Assembly (NCBI GenBank): GCA_023055505.1
Contig: JALIRH010000044.1
Span: 2,852,001-2,916,000 of the forward strand
Reading direction: 5' to 3'
Origin: Callipepla californica brunnescens
Taxonomy: Eukaryota > Chordata > Aves > Galliformes > Odontophoridae
DNA: 64,000 nt
A model generated the notes under the pieces. It worked only from the letters and a program-made list of their open reading frames with translations. It searched no databases and was not told the DNA's origin. Below are positions 37,001 through 50,457 of the stretch, in pieces. Positions within the stretch are counted from its first letter, which is position 1, and every line of letters starts with the position of its first letter. Made by a program: the position numbers and the translations under genes.

Positions 37001-38814
37001 AGGAGGCAAGTGTTAATATCTGTATGGTTTTGTAGTTTTGCGCTCAAATGGGGGTATTAGGATATCATTTTGGGCTGTCTTCTTGCTTAATTCTGTAAAG
37101 TCCTGGGAAGAAAACCATGCTGGTTAGTGGGTAGTGGTACAGATCTGCTATGTGTTGTGTGGGGCATCCTTCTGCCCTATCAGCAGATTACTGTTAATGT
37201 TCGCTGTTATCCTATGCTTGCATTTAGTCCCCTTCTTTGATCCCTTCTGAGCTTTCAGTTCAGTTCCTGGTGATCTGTGCATTCTGTGACTTTAAGTAAG
37301 AGGATGCATGTAAACTATGAACAGAATTACTAATGAACCAGAAAAGTTAGTAGTTGGATTTCTGGTAAAGAAAGCTATGAGGATTTAGTCAAATAGATCT
37401 GACGCTAAATGGAAAAGTTGAAGCAGCATTCTCTTGTGAATTTAAGTTGCCTTCTCTACTGGCTAGATCTTCCAGCCAGTTTCTTGTGCTGTTTCTCTTC
37501 ATTCATAGTGTTTAATTCAATTGCTAGAAGTGAACCACTGGCTAATGCTGCGTACTTCAACTCTCTTCCTTCTGTTACATAATATGGATTTGATTGTAAG
37601 TATGAACAGGAACACAGATGTTTTATAACTTCAAAAATGTTGGGTAATTCCCAGTTCTCCTTTGTGAGTGTTATTGAAACTTCATTTTATTAACAATGTA
37701 GTAAACAACTGAGAATCTTTTAGCTGCTTTTTTTTAAGTGACCTTTTTTCATTTTCTTCTCAAAAACATCTGTCAGTTCCCAGCAGTGTCAAGTGCAGTC
37801 TGTCTGATCTTCCTCTTATTTAAATACTGTAAATTGACTCAGCTGAAAGCTGGAAATATCTTCTAGTCTTTGTTTTTGAGTACATTATTAGGAGTTGTAT
37901 ACTCTGATATACAAAAAATGACTGTGTAGCTGACCATTTACTGTCATAGCTATTGTGTGACAGTGACTTGCACTGATGCCAAACTTCAACAGCTCTTCTC
38001 TGCAGACCACACACTGAAGGCAGTTGTGCTTCAGCAGGAATATATACATATGCATTTGCACATATCTGCGATTAACTAAGAACATCAAGAGCTTGGCCAG
38101 AAAGACATCCAAGATCCCGTACACTTTTCATACAGCTTTACAAGGAAAAAGAGATTTCCTGCCAAACTATGCAATGCTGCAAAATGGATGGCTTTGCTTG
38201 TAGTGTAAGCCCTAAAAGTAAAAATTCTGAGCCAGTCCCTCATGAGAGGCATCACAGTCTGCTCCAAATACTTAAAAGTCAGTTGTTCCTTAGTGTTAGG
38301 AGGATAAAACAGAACAGCTTAAAAAAAAAAAATCAGTGGATGAAATCCCAGAATAGATAAATGAAAGGAATAAGTCAACATTAAGGACTGAAAATGAGTT
38401 TGTTTGCAGTGCTAAAAATATTATCTTCTGTCAGGCAGTCTCTTGCCCCTGTATGTCAGACTGTGGCCTGAGAATCTGGCAACAGGTGATCTCTGGGTCT
38501 GTAACAGGCATGTTACTTTTCTAATTAAAAATGTCCCAGTGTTTGAGCCACTTAAAAGTAAATTGGGACTGTCATCTTAAAATAGAATCTCAAAATTTCC
38601 TAAAGCTCTCTTGACAATGATTAGTTTTGGTCCTTTCTGACTCATAAGGGTGAAGGGTCCAGGCTCCCTGGTCCTCAGTTTGTCTCAGCTATGGTAGGAA
38701 GAAGCCACTTGATTTGAATGTTGAGGAGTTAAGAACCAGACCAAATGGCAAGGGAAAAAGACACAGGAGTGACATGAAGTAACTTCAAGTCAAGGTGGGA
38801 AGAGAAAACATGCC

Positions 38815-38830
38815 TTTTTTTTTTTTTTTT
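38815..38830. repeat. T16 homopolymer
   Basis: Sixteen T followed by an AT-rich spacer and another T7 run. Confidence 0.95.
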
Positions 38831-39581
38831 AAATTATTTTTTTAACCCTCATGTATCTGAAAAATCTCTGTGTGTCCTCAGAGAGACTGTGTGTTTCCTA
38901 CTTGTCTGTGGAAAATATTCTGTGAAGATTATGTAGCAAAAAATTGGGCAGAGTGTGGTAAACCATCTTAAAAATTCTAGGGACACAGTTATCTCAAACT
39001 AATGATGTACTGAATTGGCCAGCCATATCTGCTATCAGTCAGGGGCGATCAGCTTTAATCTCATTTAAAAAATAGTCCTCTGAATACTAGATCAAGGATT
39101 TTGTGACACCTGCAGTAATTTCTGTGTAGACTACAAAATTGTCTCTTGGATGTTATGAACAAATTTGCTTGCATTTAGTCTGATTTGAGTTCAGCACTGC
39201 TTTGAGGTGTATAAAGTTTCAGGTTCATCCAAGAGTGAGACCTTCCTCAGCAGTGTATTTAGGGATGCAATGGGCTGGGGCACTACCTTGTCATAACAAG
39301 TACTTACTTTCTCTAGTGCATCCTGCTAACCTGTCCAAATGGAAAGGGGTGTACTCTTGTTGGGCAGGTAGGTGAGTAACTGGTGGCCTGGGTGTCTGGA
39401 AGGCTCCCTGGCATGCAGCTCTGTACCAAGTCAGCAAGGGTCACAGAGCCTTTCCCACTGCTGCTGGCTCACGTGGGCTGGCAAGTTGGCTGAACAGGCA
39501 TAATTGCATTGAAGTTCTTGACTCAGCAATGCCAATATTTCTTTTATTCCTATTCCTTTTCTTCACATCACATTGTTAGAC

Positions 39582-39598
39582 TTTTTTTTTTTTTTTTT
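39582..39598. repeat. T17 homopolymer
   Basis: Seventeen uninterrupted T in otherwise unique sequence. Confidence 0.95.
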
Positions 39599-42500
39599 GG
39601 CTCTTGTGGTCTGTTCTTCCTGTTCTCTGAGTTAGCTTTATAGTCTTATTCTCTCAGTAGGTTTAGCCTTTTCAAAAGTCTAACTAGAGCACGGAGGAGC
39701 TTAGACACTTAAATCTTCATGTTGCGTAATGAAAGAGACTATGACAGATGATGATGGGTGAAATGCTGTGCTAATGGCCCACTACAACCTGATGAAATAT
39801 ACTGACCTGCTAATTAAATAAAATACTGTGAGTTCACTCATCCATCTGCTTTGTGTGTCATGGGATTAAATCCCTAGAAGTCTTCTCGTAGTCAGGCAGA
39901 AGTGCTTGTAAAGTACATCAGCCAGGAAAACCCTGTCTGTGAGGCTCTACAGTTCTGTCAGGTGTGTGGGGAGGGCAGAGGTGTCCTGTAGGACAAAAGG
40001 TGTTGTGGTGCCTATGATAGTGTTCCTGGCAAACTTGCAAACCCAGGTGACATCTTTTGGAATTCCTGCCTGTTAATGTAGGTTGAATGAGTAAGATCTG
40101 ATCTGCAACTCGCTCCCCAGAGGGAGAAGTAGAACGTTCACTGAATGGTTGATTTGCTTGCCTAAGCTGTGAAAGAAGAGCTGAAAGATGTGGCAGGATG
40201 TGCACACAATGTGGAAGTCCAGAAAACATCAAGGCCCTGCACAGACAAACAGCTGTAACACATGTGCACAATGGATATGCCAGCTGAAAAATTTTGGGAT
40301 GGTTTAAGGTGTGGTTAAAAATGGATATCGTTTCCCTTGGCCCATATATCAAGATCATATGATAATTTTGTGTTGGCTTGAATTATGGGTGTGTTGTGTT
40401 GTAGACTGTCTGGTGTAAAGTCTGTTCCCTTGCAGGTATTTTGGGTCAGTTTTCTTGGTGGTTCAGCTTCAGTTTCTCAGATCAGTTACTGTCTCAGAAG
40501 AAGCTTTTCTAAACAATGCCAGACCTAGTATTTATTCTCATCTCTTTGTGAAAGTAGCGTTCATCTTTATGTTCTTCCCAAGAACTGTTGGTGAATGCTG
40601 CCACAAAACCCTAGTGTGGATCTTGTCATCGCTAAGCTTCTGCCAGCCACCCTGCAGATTAAAATGTGTTGTTTACCATTGACTTTACTGTGTGCAGTCT
40701 AACACCAAATATTCAGGTGTTGCAGAGATACTGTGCTGGATTAAATCCCAGGTGGTGTCTTGCTGATACTCAGATGCAAGATAAGTCTTGCAGCCTGCTG
40801 ATGGGCCATAGGATCACGGAACCTGTTGAGCAGAGCATGTGCTGGAGTGGTTGGGCCTGTGAAATAGAGATAAAGGTCTTGGTAACGTGAAGATAATTGC
40901 TCCAAGGGTCTTATTATTATGGTGCTACATCTCATAAAGTTGTCTCATACCTACAGTGTTGTCTCATGCCATGCTGCTCCCGTTTGATGTGTGTTTGCAA
41001 AGCTCAGGGCACTTGCCAGAGTCCTGATTCATGATAGCCACAAAGATTCACCTTCATGGTCTAAGAGGGTGGCTTCCAGACTATTCCCTGTAGCACTGGT
41101 ACTTAATGAATGGTCTTGAGCAATGCTGATCCTGCATGGAGTATGTCTAGGGGAGAATGAATGCTGCTTTTCTGGAACACATACGAGTTTGGTATAGATA
41201 GATCAAGGAGCAGGGGAGTCAGGTGCAGTGGAGAAAGAAGATTCTACAAGTATCTCTTCACAGGCTAGCGCTATATAGCACTTACAAATGTCAGGATTTG
41301 CACAAGCTGAAAACAGACTGCGGGGTCCAGGTGATGTGAACAGAGAAAAGTATCTTCAGAGGGTCAGTGGAGCTTGCTTGCTATGAATCTGTCCAGGTAG
41401 GGAGTTGTCCTGGGGGATTGTGGCACTATTGTAGAAGTGGCACAGGGAGAGGGGAGCAGCATGCTGTTGGCACAGACCATTTCTAGCTGAGGGGCTGGAA
41501 TACAATGAGAAAATACCTAGGTATAAAGGACAAGATTTTAAGTAGCCAGGTAGTGGCTTAGTGTCATTCAATTATCTTCTGGAATTACTGGCAAACGGGG
41601 ATTGTTCGGACTTCCAAGAGCCTTGTCTTTCTCTCTGAGGGATTTTCCTTTCCATCCTTGCCTCACAGTCACCTCGCACAAACCTTTCCTTCCCCTCCTA
41701 GGCAAAATACCCTTGAGTTCAGAAAAGCCCAGGATTCTCCCGTGAATTCCTTGAACTCTCTTCAGGACTAGCAGCAAGACACCTTTCCTTGGATGCAGCC
41801 ATCTCTGACTTCCCGTGCTCTCCCACACCCTGTGCCAGGTACTGTCTGCTTGATGCCATGTCTCTTGCTGAGGCCCTGCTACTCAGAAGCATCTTATCAT
41901 GGCATGAACGGGTTTGCTAACTCTGCCTGGTTCTTGAGCAGGGCTTGTAGAGTGGGACCAGATCCAGCAGGAAATTAAGGCTTGGCATGGCGCAGGGAGA
42001 TGTTCTGGCTGAGCATAAACATGCTGTTGATGTTGAAGGCTGATTGCAAAACCAAGGGCTAGGAGAGGACTGAGGGAAGTAACTCATTAAGTCACAGTCC
42101 AAGGAGATGTGAGGTCGAGATCAAGGTGTAAATGATTAGAAATGAAGGGGAGAAGTGTGAAAAAACAGCATACAGCTGTGTTTAAAGAAGAGCAGAGGAC
42201 TTGAGGAAAGAATAGGTAACTTTGAGGATCTAAGGGCAATGCTGATCACTTTGGCAGCACCTGCTCCATAAACCTTGGCTCAGCTGCAAACCTGCAGATG
42301 TTTTGGAGCTGTTGGGATGCTTTGTCTGATCTGCCTGTGGCATGCCCAGCCTGGCTACGAGGGCCCACAGCTGAGTGGTGTCACTCTTGACAGCTCAGTT
42401 CCACCACACTACTTTCTCATTTCCCTTTCTCAGAAGAATTGGAAGAGAAAATGCATTGGAAAAAGGCTCATGGGTTGAGATAAGGACAGGGAGGTTGCTC

Positions 42501-43493
42501 ACCAATTTGTCAAGGGCAAAGCAGACTCAACATAGAAAGCTGAAAGTAATTTATTGCCTATTACTTACAGACTGGAGCAGCAAGAGCTAAAAGCAAACTA
42601 TAAATGCTGTCACCCCATCCAACTCTGTCCTACCTCCTCTCTCTGAGTGGTGTGGAGGAGTGGGGGCTGCAGTCAGTCCATAATGCTTTGACTTCGCCAT
42701 GGTGCTATGTCTTGATGTGGTCCACAACTGTGGCCTGGGGCAGTGTGCCAGTAGCAGGAGTCTATGACTGGCAGCCTCAGCAGGGCTGCTTGAAGGCACT
42801 ATTGCCACCAGAGATTTGTGCTGGAAAATTACAGTATGAATTTTCCTACCGATGCTGGAAAAAAACATAATGTAGTGGTGGATAATCACGCTGCTTCTGG
42901 TTTTGCTGAATCATTATAGTGCCTTTTCTCCTTCTCATTGACTTTCTTTGAAGCACAGGGAGCTGAAAGTAAGTTTGATTAGTTACTGAATGCCAGGACA
43001 GAAAAGGAAGAGGAAGATGGGAGCTTCACAAATGAAAGTAAGTTTTCTGCAGAGAGAAATTCAAGCTTTCTTGTACAGTGTGTGACTTTTCCCTAATGCA
43101 GTAATATGTGAATCATTGCATTTCGAATAACCAGCTGTAAGAAGGTTGTACTGCCCCGACAAATTATATACAGATCCTGAAAAAGCTCTGTGTTTACAGG
43201 AGCTAGTTCCTCATTAAACAATTCCAGCACTAACTTTACTTTTTAACAAATCACTGTTGTTATACTTTGGTAATCTCTGTCTAAACAGAATAATGTCAGT
43301 GACTAATACAGTCATCTGTTATACAGTGTCACCATTTTCCCAGCAACTTCCCACTCACCCTTTGGCCAATTTCAAGCATATCTGATGGTGGCCCGACGTT
43401 CTTAAAAGACAGCAAGTTTCCCCAGGTGTGAAAACAGTGAGATTAACAGTTTATTTGGACTTCCTTTAGTGATGTCATATCCACTTTCCCCAG

Positions 43494-43563
43494 ACAAGTA
43501 ACCGAAAGACTGAATGCTTCCGAAGGCACAGATATCAATGCTGTGCAAGCAGCAGAGCTAATG
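43494..43563 (+). other. Candidate 70-bp exon (or conserved element) of unknown gene
   Basis: A strong acceptor (CCACTTTCCCCAG, AG at 43492-43493) and donor (ATG followed by GTAAGCC at 43564) enclose 70 bp. One frame reads QVTERLNASEGTDINAVQA then AELM, giving 23 codons with a protein-like, CpG-containing composition; a second frame is also open. The frame extends upstream without a stop to a TAA near 43447 and closes at a TAG soon after the donor. I do not recognise the peptide. The surrounding 43080-43560 looks unlike neighbouring low-complexity DNA. It could be an exon of an unannotated transcript or part of a conserved non-coding element; no partner exon is identified. Confidence 0.25.
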
Positions 43564-43634
43564 GTAAGCCAGTGGTCATAGCTTATTCCTGGATTCCTTG
43601 ATGTCAAATCTAAGTGACACTCACACCATAACCC

Positions 43635-43654
43635 TTTTTTTTTTTTTTTTTTTT
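43635..43654. repeat. T20 homopolymer
   Basis: Twenty uninterrupted T about 70 bp after the candidate exon at 43494-43563. Confidence 0.95.
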
Positions 43655-43849
43655 GGTCTGCTTTTGTGCCACTTGCAGAATGTGCTTTGGCTGGAATCCT
43701 ACTGTCAGATTTTCTTGAAATTGTTCAGAGGGCATGAAGTGATTGGGAGAAGCAACAGTGTCAGAGACAGACTGACTGCTATACAGAGGTGGAGTGATCA
43801 CATAAATCTGTATTAATTGCCAGAGGATTGCAGTTTTACTGCTTTGCAA

Positions 43850-43892
43850 TGGAGCAGAGGAAGTGGAGGATGGAGTGGAGCAGAGGAAGTGA
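43850..43892. repeat. Two-copy 26-bp tandem repeat
   Basis: TGGAGCAGAGGAAGTG occurs at 43850 and 43876, a 26-bp period, in a purine-rich setting. Confidence 0.88.
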
Positions 43893-46792
43893 TGCAGGGG
43901 AATTCTTTAGTGCTCTCAATGCCTGCTTTGGACTACTTTCCCACCAAAATAGATATCGGTGTTTGTGAGCTGGCTAACTGTGGCAAGGGCTAAGCAGTCC
44001 TTGCTGTAAACCTGTGTGGGTCACAACTGTGGGCTGTAGGAGAGACTGTTCCAGTTGTGCAGACAGTACTGTGCACTTTGCTTTGCTGCTTCTGGGGAGG
44101 CTGCCGAGCAATGAGGAGCTCTCATTTGCTGAGGAAAGCTGAGGCCTTAGAACTTTGTTGTACAGAGGTGGGAATGCTGGTGTTGGAGGAGTCTGCTGGC
44201 ATGTCTGTATATCCCTTGTCAGGAATGAAGAAGACAAAGATTGCTCCTCAGAATTTCTTCATCCCACAGGATCCGTTTCTTCATGAGCAATGTAAGCATG
44301 GTTGTTCTGAAATCCTATTTTTTTTTTTTTGTCTCTTGATGTTTTCCTTTGACTTTAAGGAGCCTATTTCTGGTATTTGGCTGGATTTTATTTGTACAGA
44401 GTAGAAAAATTTGAATTTCATCCTTTTATATAATTAGCCTAGCCCTGGGGACAACTCTGAATCTACAGAATTTGCTGAGTCTCTGAATCTGCTGACTTCT
44501 ATTCATAACTGGTTTCAGTCCTCAGTGTTGCTTACTGTGCGTGTGAGAGATTAATATTAATGTAGCACAGACAACATGTTTTCTGATGGCAGTAACTAAA
44601 ATGGCAATGGAAAATGCAGAAATCCATTTTTTTTAATCAGCTTTTCTTAGTGTCTTGTTTCTCTACCACAGAATCTATAGCTGCCTCTCTGATAAATGCA
44701 CATTTATGTTCTCAGCAGAGCCATAGATATCTCTGTTCAGGAATTTGAACAGCATCTGCCAAGACCACAGGTATGGGCTCCTTGCTAAGCAAATAGAGGA
44801 ACAGAGATTGAGGAGAAGTTTCACAATTTGGTGTTTAAACAGTAATTAATGCCCATTGAATTTTTCTGTTGACAAATAGGTAGGTGTAGCATCTTTACGT
44901 AACATCACTGACGTTGTTGCCAGCTAAGTTCTAAGGGCGTCTGTAAAGAAAAAAATGCTTGTAACTCTTTAAAATTTGAATGGTATGTCCAGATCAGCTT
45001 GCTGAGACAGAATTAAAAAAAAAAAGTTTGCCAATTAAAAATCAAATTGCCTGCCAACTGCTGGCACCCCGTTACCTGTGCTAACATTGCAGACTCTTAA
45101 AGGATCCTGGCTGCACAATAGCTTCAGGGAGGTCTGAAGGTGAAATTCTGGGCTATGACTCTCAGGTGTGTAGTGGGAAGGCTTTGTGAGTACCATTTAT
45201 ATTTTTCTGGAAGTTCGAAGAAACTTGAGTGTAATTGAATGGAATTAGGAATTTATGCAAGTCAGGACTGTTCTGTGGTTCAGAATAAAACCCAGGCATT
45301 TTACTGCTTTGTTTGCCGTGCAAATGGACCTCCCACCCTATGGCTGTGCTCCAAGCTGCCAGCACTGGTGAAATCCTCACCCATGCAAAGCAGGGAATTT
45401 TTTGCCTTTTGGCAGGATAGGGGAGGTTTCTCTTCCACAGGCCTTTGAATATCTTGTGTAATTCATAAAATGTCAAGTATTCTATTAAAACATTGATTCT
45501 TCACTAAGAAGATTTTATTTTTGCTTATATTTTGAGTTATTATGATTTCCGGAGGACCTCTTAGAACAGCTCCCACCGAATTCAGTGCATACATGATTAG
45601 ACTTTCTGGGCTGCTTGTTCCAGGGCATAGAGTACTTTTGTTTCTTCTGAGATTTCCTGGTAAGGTGATTTTTGTTTGACACAGAAAAAATATTTTCCAA
45701 TCACATTTCCATTTGTATCTGTTAATTCACTACGGCTAACTTCCAAACTAGCCCCTGCTGTTTCCTGACCTTTGACCAAATGTTCTACTAGTTTCCCTAT
45801 TAACAGTAAGAGGCAGAGTTTCAGATAGTGTTAACTTTGTAACAAGAATTGCATTTAGTTCACTTTTTTTCTTCATTTGGGGCTGTTCTGAATCTGTAGG
45901 AATTATGAGTAGGGAAAAAAATAGCACAGAAGATGAATTGCTAAATTAATTAAAAAAAAAAAGTCATGATGTGAACATGTAACCAAAAAATTGTTCTTAC
46001 AGGAATCTGTACATTATGAAAATATTTCTAAAATGTGGAGGCCAAGGCCCCAATACTGTTCACTGCAGTTTTTGTGGGGGTGACTGAGTTTGATCTGTTT
46101 GTTCCATGTGGTGCTAAGAACTCGAACCTTCACAGGAGTGATTGGACTTCACATTCAGGTTCTGAGAGTTTACATAGGTGCCAGCCTAAAGGTTTAAACA
46201 AATGGACATCAAATTTTCTCATGCATCCTTGTAGAACTATTAAATTCAGTAGAGTTTGTCTCATTTAACCAGAGAGGAATTTAGTTTTATAGTTTTAATG
46301 ACTTCACTAGGCTGTAAAGGAAAATAACATCATGATACTAGCGTTTACTTTTGGTATTATGAAATATGATTCATTTTTTCAATGTTGTTTAAATAGGTTA
46401 AATGTGAAAGAACAAAACTATGTAGGTGCAGGTCCACTGCCTCACTGGAATCCAGAAAAGGAAAAGTTGGGCTTTGAAGCACATAGCTGCTTCTACCCTA
46501 GTTCCGTGTGGGAAACCAACTCTACCCTGAAGTGTAAGGAAAGTCAGGGAGACTCAGCAGAAACAGTGCCTGTGGTGCAAGGTTTAGTTTGCAGCTCTGA
46601 CAAGCATGTGGGTGCCACAGTGCCATTCATGGGGAGCAGTCTTATCCAGGGCTTGCTGTGCTCCTACAGCTCCAGGGGCAGGGCAGTGGCATGTCCTGGA
46701 AGAAGATGAAAGACAAAGTCTTGCTTAGTGTGCAGTGGGAGGGAATAAAACAACCATTTGCTGATTTTTCAATAGCCTTATGCTAGGTCAGT

Positions 46793-46843
46793 GGAAAAAA
46801 AAGAAGGAGAAAGGAAGAAAAGAAGTGAAAGAGAAAAAAAAGC
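46793..46843. repeat. Purine-only tract
   Basis: About 50 bp of almost pure A/G on the plus strand (GAAAGG, GAAGAAAAGAAG). Low complexity, potentially triplex-forming. Confidence 0.85.
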
Positions 46844-47731
46844 TTTCTGTCATGTTGAGAAGGCACTTGGGCAGTGCACTGATGTTTGTCTTTGTGCCTG
46901 GCTTTAAGACAGCTCAGACAAAGGAATAAAGGAAATTCAGCCTGTGTATGGTTTTACAGTGGTCAAAGAGAGATGTGCATACTATTGCAAATAAACTTTT
47001 GCTTAGTATGAGAACTGAGGGAAGGAAGCAAACAACCAGAGAAAGCAAATCACAAGCAGGCAGCCAAAGGAAAACAAACCACTTCCATGTAAACACTTGT
47101 GGAAACAGTGGTCAGTATGTCATACTAAGCTCAGAGGAAGAGGCAGCAGATGAGACCTTCAGCAGGTTGATTCTGCTCACAGCATCTTTCTTCTCTTTTT
47201 TTCAGTCACACTGAGTGAAATATTTGGAGGTGGGAATGCTCGTACCAGAGTAAAGTAGAGCTGCTTCAAAGGGGAATTGGGAAGTGATGGAGTGGGAAGA
47301 TGGAGGAACTTAGCTAGCTCTGGTTGTACTGACCAGATGCTTCATTTTTAAAGGTTACAGGGGGAAGAACCTTCATGCATTATTCTAAGGGAGAGGAAGA
47401 AATATTCCTGTACTGTCTTGGATGAGCAGTGGAGAAGTTTTGGTAGAGGTTCCTATCTTTTCCTGTCATGGAATAATGATGGAAGGAGGGTGAAAATGGC
47501 TAGTACTACTGCTTAATGGGTGAACGTTTTCTACCTTGTTGGCAAAACACCCAGAGTTTTTTATCAGGATGGGAGTGCAGTCTATGTATTCTAAAATTGT
47601 CCAACTCAAGAGGTATAGCTGATAGCTTCTTGTTACAGTGGCCTAGCTATTTGTAAAGTGTCTGTGTAGCTACTGCCCAAGAAACATGACATAATCATTC
47701 AGCTCCTCTTTTCTGTTTACTCATCACTTTT

Positions 47732-47774
47732 TCTGCCCATGTCTGTTTCCAGAGTGCTTGCTCTGCCCATGTCT
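47732..47774. repeat. Direct repeat, 30-bp spacing
   Basis: TCTGCCCATGTCT occurs at 47732 and 47762. Confidence 0.8.
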
Positions 47775-50457
47775 CAGCTGATGACATCAGCAGCTCTGCA
47801 GACATATCCTGTCTATTCTTTCATCTCCTTGGTGTTAGCCTGGTTGCTTCTACAAAGTACAAACCTCTTAAGACTACTTCACAGAGAAGACAGGAAACAA
47901 GAGAGTTATGACACTGGAAATGCCCAATTGTTTCTTCTCTGTCAAACTCCCTCTGGACAGTAGTTCTGGGAATCCGTTGTCTTTGTGAAGTGTTTGTTGG
48001 AAGATGTATTGGTGGTATATGCCATGGTGAATTTACCAGGCACAGAGACCCTCAGGGAAAAGAGCAAAGTAGCATGCTAGGCTATCCCCAAAAGCAAACA
48101 TTCAGAAATGCTCTGCAGAGGTGCCTGAAACTGGAGCTGTTTCCTTTGGTAAGGATGAATACTGTCAGGGAACCCAAGTGCCAGAATCAGTGCCTCCTGA
48201 AAGGCAGGACTTCTGACCCCTACTTCTGATTAAGACAGAAATTTGGGCTTCATAGAAATTAGAGGAATGAAGATCCTCGAGGGAAAGCTAAAAAAAAAAT
48301 TCCTTCCAAAACTGCCTTGCAGGATCAGTGGAAAATTTCTGTTCAGAACAGGATCCTTGGCAAGGGTACACCACCACCAGATGAGAAGCAGATACCCTCA
48401 AGACCAGGCAAAGCATTTCAACATTCTTCTTCCTGTTTGCTCCAGGTGTATCTCAACAAATAAAAACTATTTTGCCTGTCATCCTGAACTGCACATGGTG
48501 GTGGTTTCCAAACAAGAAGATGCATACATAACAGATGGGAGGGGCTGAGAAGCTCTTGGCCAAGCTGTTTCTCTTGCCAGACAATTCTTTGATTCAGTCC
48601 CTGAGTGCTCTCAAGTTACTGTAGAGGAAGGGCATGGCTGGGATTAGCTTGTGGCAATTGTCCTGGTGGTGAGAGACTGGTCTCTACAGGTCTCATTCCT
48701 GAGCACACAGGGATAGAGCTGTATGTAGGGCTTACTGGAGAGGGTTAAGGGAACAGGCTGGGCTTTGCTGTGCAATGATGCACAGCCATTGATCTCCAGC
48801 CCCAGTGGAGGACAGGCAGAAGAGCTGGACACTGATCAGCTGCACCTTAGGGAAAAGGCTCAGGGCTGGCATATGATGGCTTTTAAGGAGCAATTGAGTT
48901 GATGACCTCTATAGAATATCATCAGAAAAGAGCTCAGATATTCTGCTGTACTTCTCAGCACTGGAGGTGCCTGAGTCTATGGCAGAAAGATAAGTATGTC
49001 CCAAGACTATGGGTAGCCTGAGATTTGGGAATAGGAAGGTGAAGGAGAAAAAGATGTGACTGTATATGCAGTTTTGCTATTATTTTTGACACCATCATTT
49101 AACAGTGAATGAGGAGGAAATCTAAGTTTTTGCAGCTGTAGCTTGCATGGAGCCATTGTCATATCATCTATCATGTGAAAGTTGTATCTTCTGCTTTAAA
49201 TGCTGTGGCTGCAGCTGTTTGAACAGTTTAGCTTTCTGAAAGTCAGTACAATCTTTTCTGAATGAAATTTGCAGTTTCATTTTTTGAAAATTAAAAAAAA
49301 AAGAAAAAGAAAATGGATTGAAATTGGCTCAATTAATAAAACCAAAACCAAATATATGTTTCTTTTGAACTTTACACCCTAGAATTATTTTGGGTCAGCA
49401 TCTCATTACACATCAAACTTACATGTAATTTTCTTTCCTCTTCCTTTCTCCTCCTATATTAGCCACTAGGAAGTTCTGTTCCTGTGATCTTTCATCATGA
49501 CGCAATACACTGTAGCTTTTGTTTTTGGCTTTTTCCGGCATGTCTCAAAAGCAGAGACATCTTCAGTTCTGTATTTGTATTCTTTCCATGTGCAGGTGGA
49601 ACTGAAATTTCTGCAGCCATTGCATAACACCCCTGGCTGCCCTTAGGTGCTACCAGCTGTATTGGAGATCTGGACTGAGTCCTTTGGCAAGGAGACATTG
49701 TCCTGTTAGAATTCTACTGCAACTTGTATTGGTAGAAATTTAAAATAATGCTATGGAAGTGAATGAATTATTCCAGTCATCTAAATATGAGGAAAATTTG
49801 ATCTAAAAACTTCCAAGGCACTGATCCTTGTAACAAGTTTACGTATTACTTAGTGCCCCTTGTAAACAAGGAAGCACTTAGACCATGACTAGATGTGTAT
49901 AGTTAGCTGTGGTTAGCAGCATTACTTATGGCTTATGTTTGGGGTACATTTTTTCCTGGGATTGGTCAGGCTAAGGCAGAAAAATAACAATTAAGTGCTA
50001 CAGGCACCCTAAGATCTGTTTTATTTCTTCTTACTTTATTTCATTGGAAGTTGTCTTTTTTTGTTGTTTGTTTTTAGTATTTCACCTACTTCTCATAGCC
50101 TCCACATTTTCATGTGAAATTAGATATCAGTATGCTGCCACATATCAGAGCTGCCAGGCTCTGATCCTGGATCTGCTTCTCTCTCCAGATGATCTGCTTG
50201 TGTCTAACTCCACCTGGAACAATAACTACCCCAATTTTGCCCTCTAGGCACTCCACACGGAACCTCCCTTGGGCACAGCGAAGCATTACTGGTCTCGTGC
50301 ATGTAGTGCTGGGTTATTGAAAAAGTCCAACTTATGTCAGAGTAAACTTGCAGTTAGTGCAGTCACAGGGCTGCTTCTGGTGGATACTCATCCAGTGCGC
50401 TGACAAACAATGCCTTGAGGTCATGAAATATGTCACTTTGCTGAAAGCTGCCCAATG

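Larger units (their letters stand above)
23169..43493. other. Long repeat-poor intergenic stretch, no gene seen
   Basis: Twenty kilobases with essentially no recognisable CR1, unlike the flanks. It holds homopolymers, the G17 tract at 28457 and two-copy tandem repeats at 32580 and 34453. Segments 25640-25800 and 31140-31330 have the texture of conserved non-coding DNA. TTATTTCATGGGAC then A/G-TAATG occurs at both 31332 and 35442. The largest frame is 146 codons (39918-40358 minus), unrecognised. Confidence 0.6.
43655..50457. other. Intergenic DNA, no gene seen
   Basis: Unique DNA with short direct repeats at 43850 and 47732, a T11 run at 44319-44329 and the purine tract at 46793. Frames of 115 codons (44057-44404 plus), 125 codons (46332-46709 plus) and 101 codons (48243-48548 plus) are not recognisable and have no flanking gene structure. 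Confidence 0.6.

Noticed and set aside
39918..40358. 146-codon minus-strand frame
   Set aside because: His/Cys-rich, low-information peptide on the pyrimidine-rich strand; no family resemblance and no splice or promoter context.
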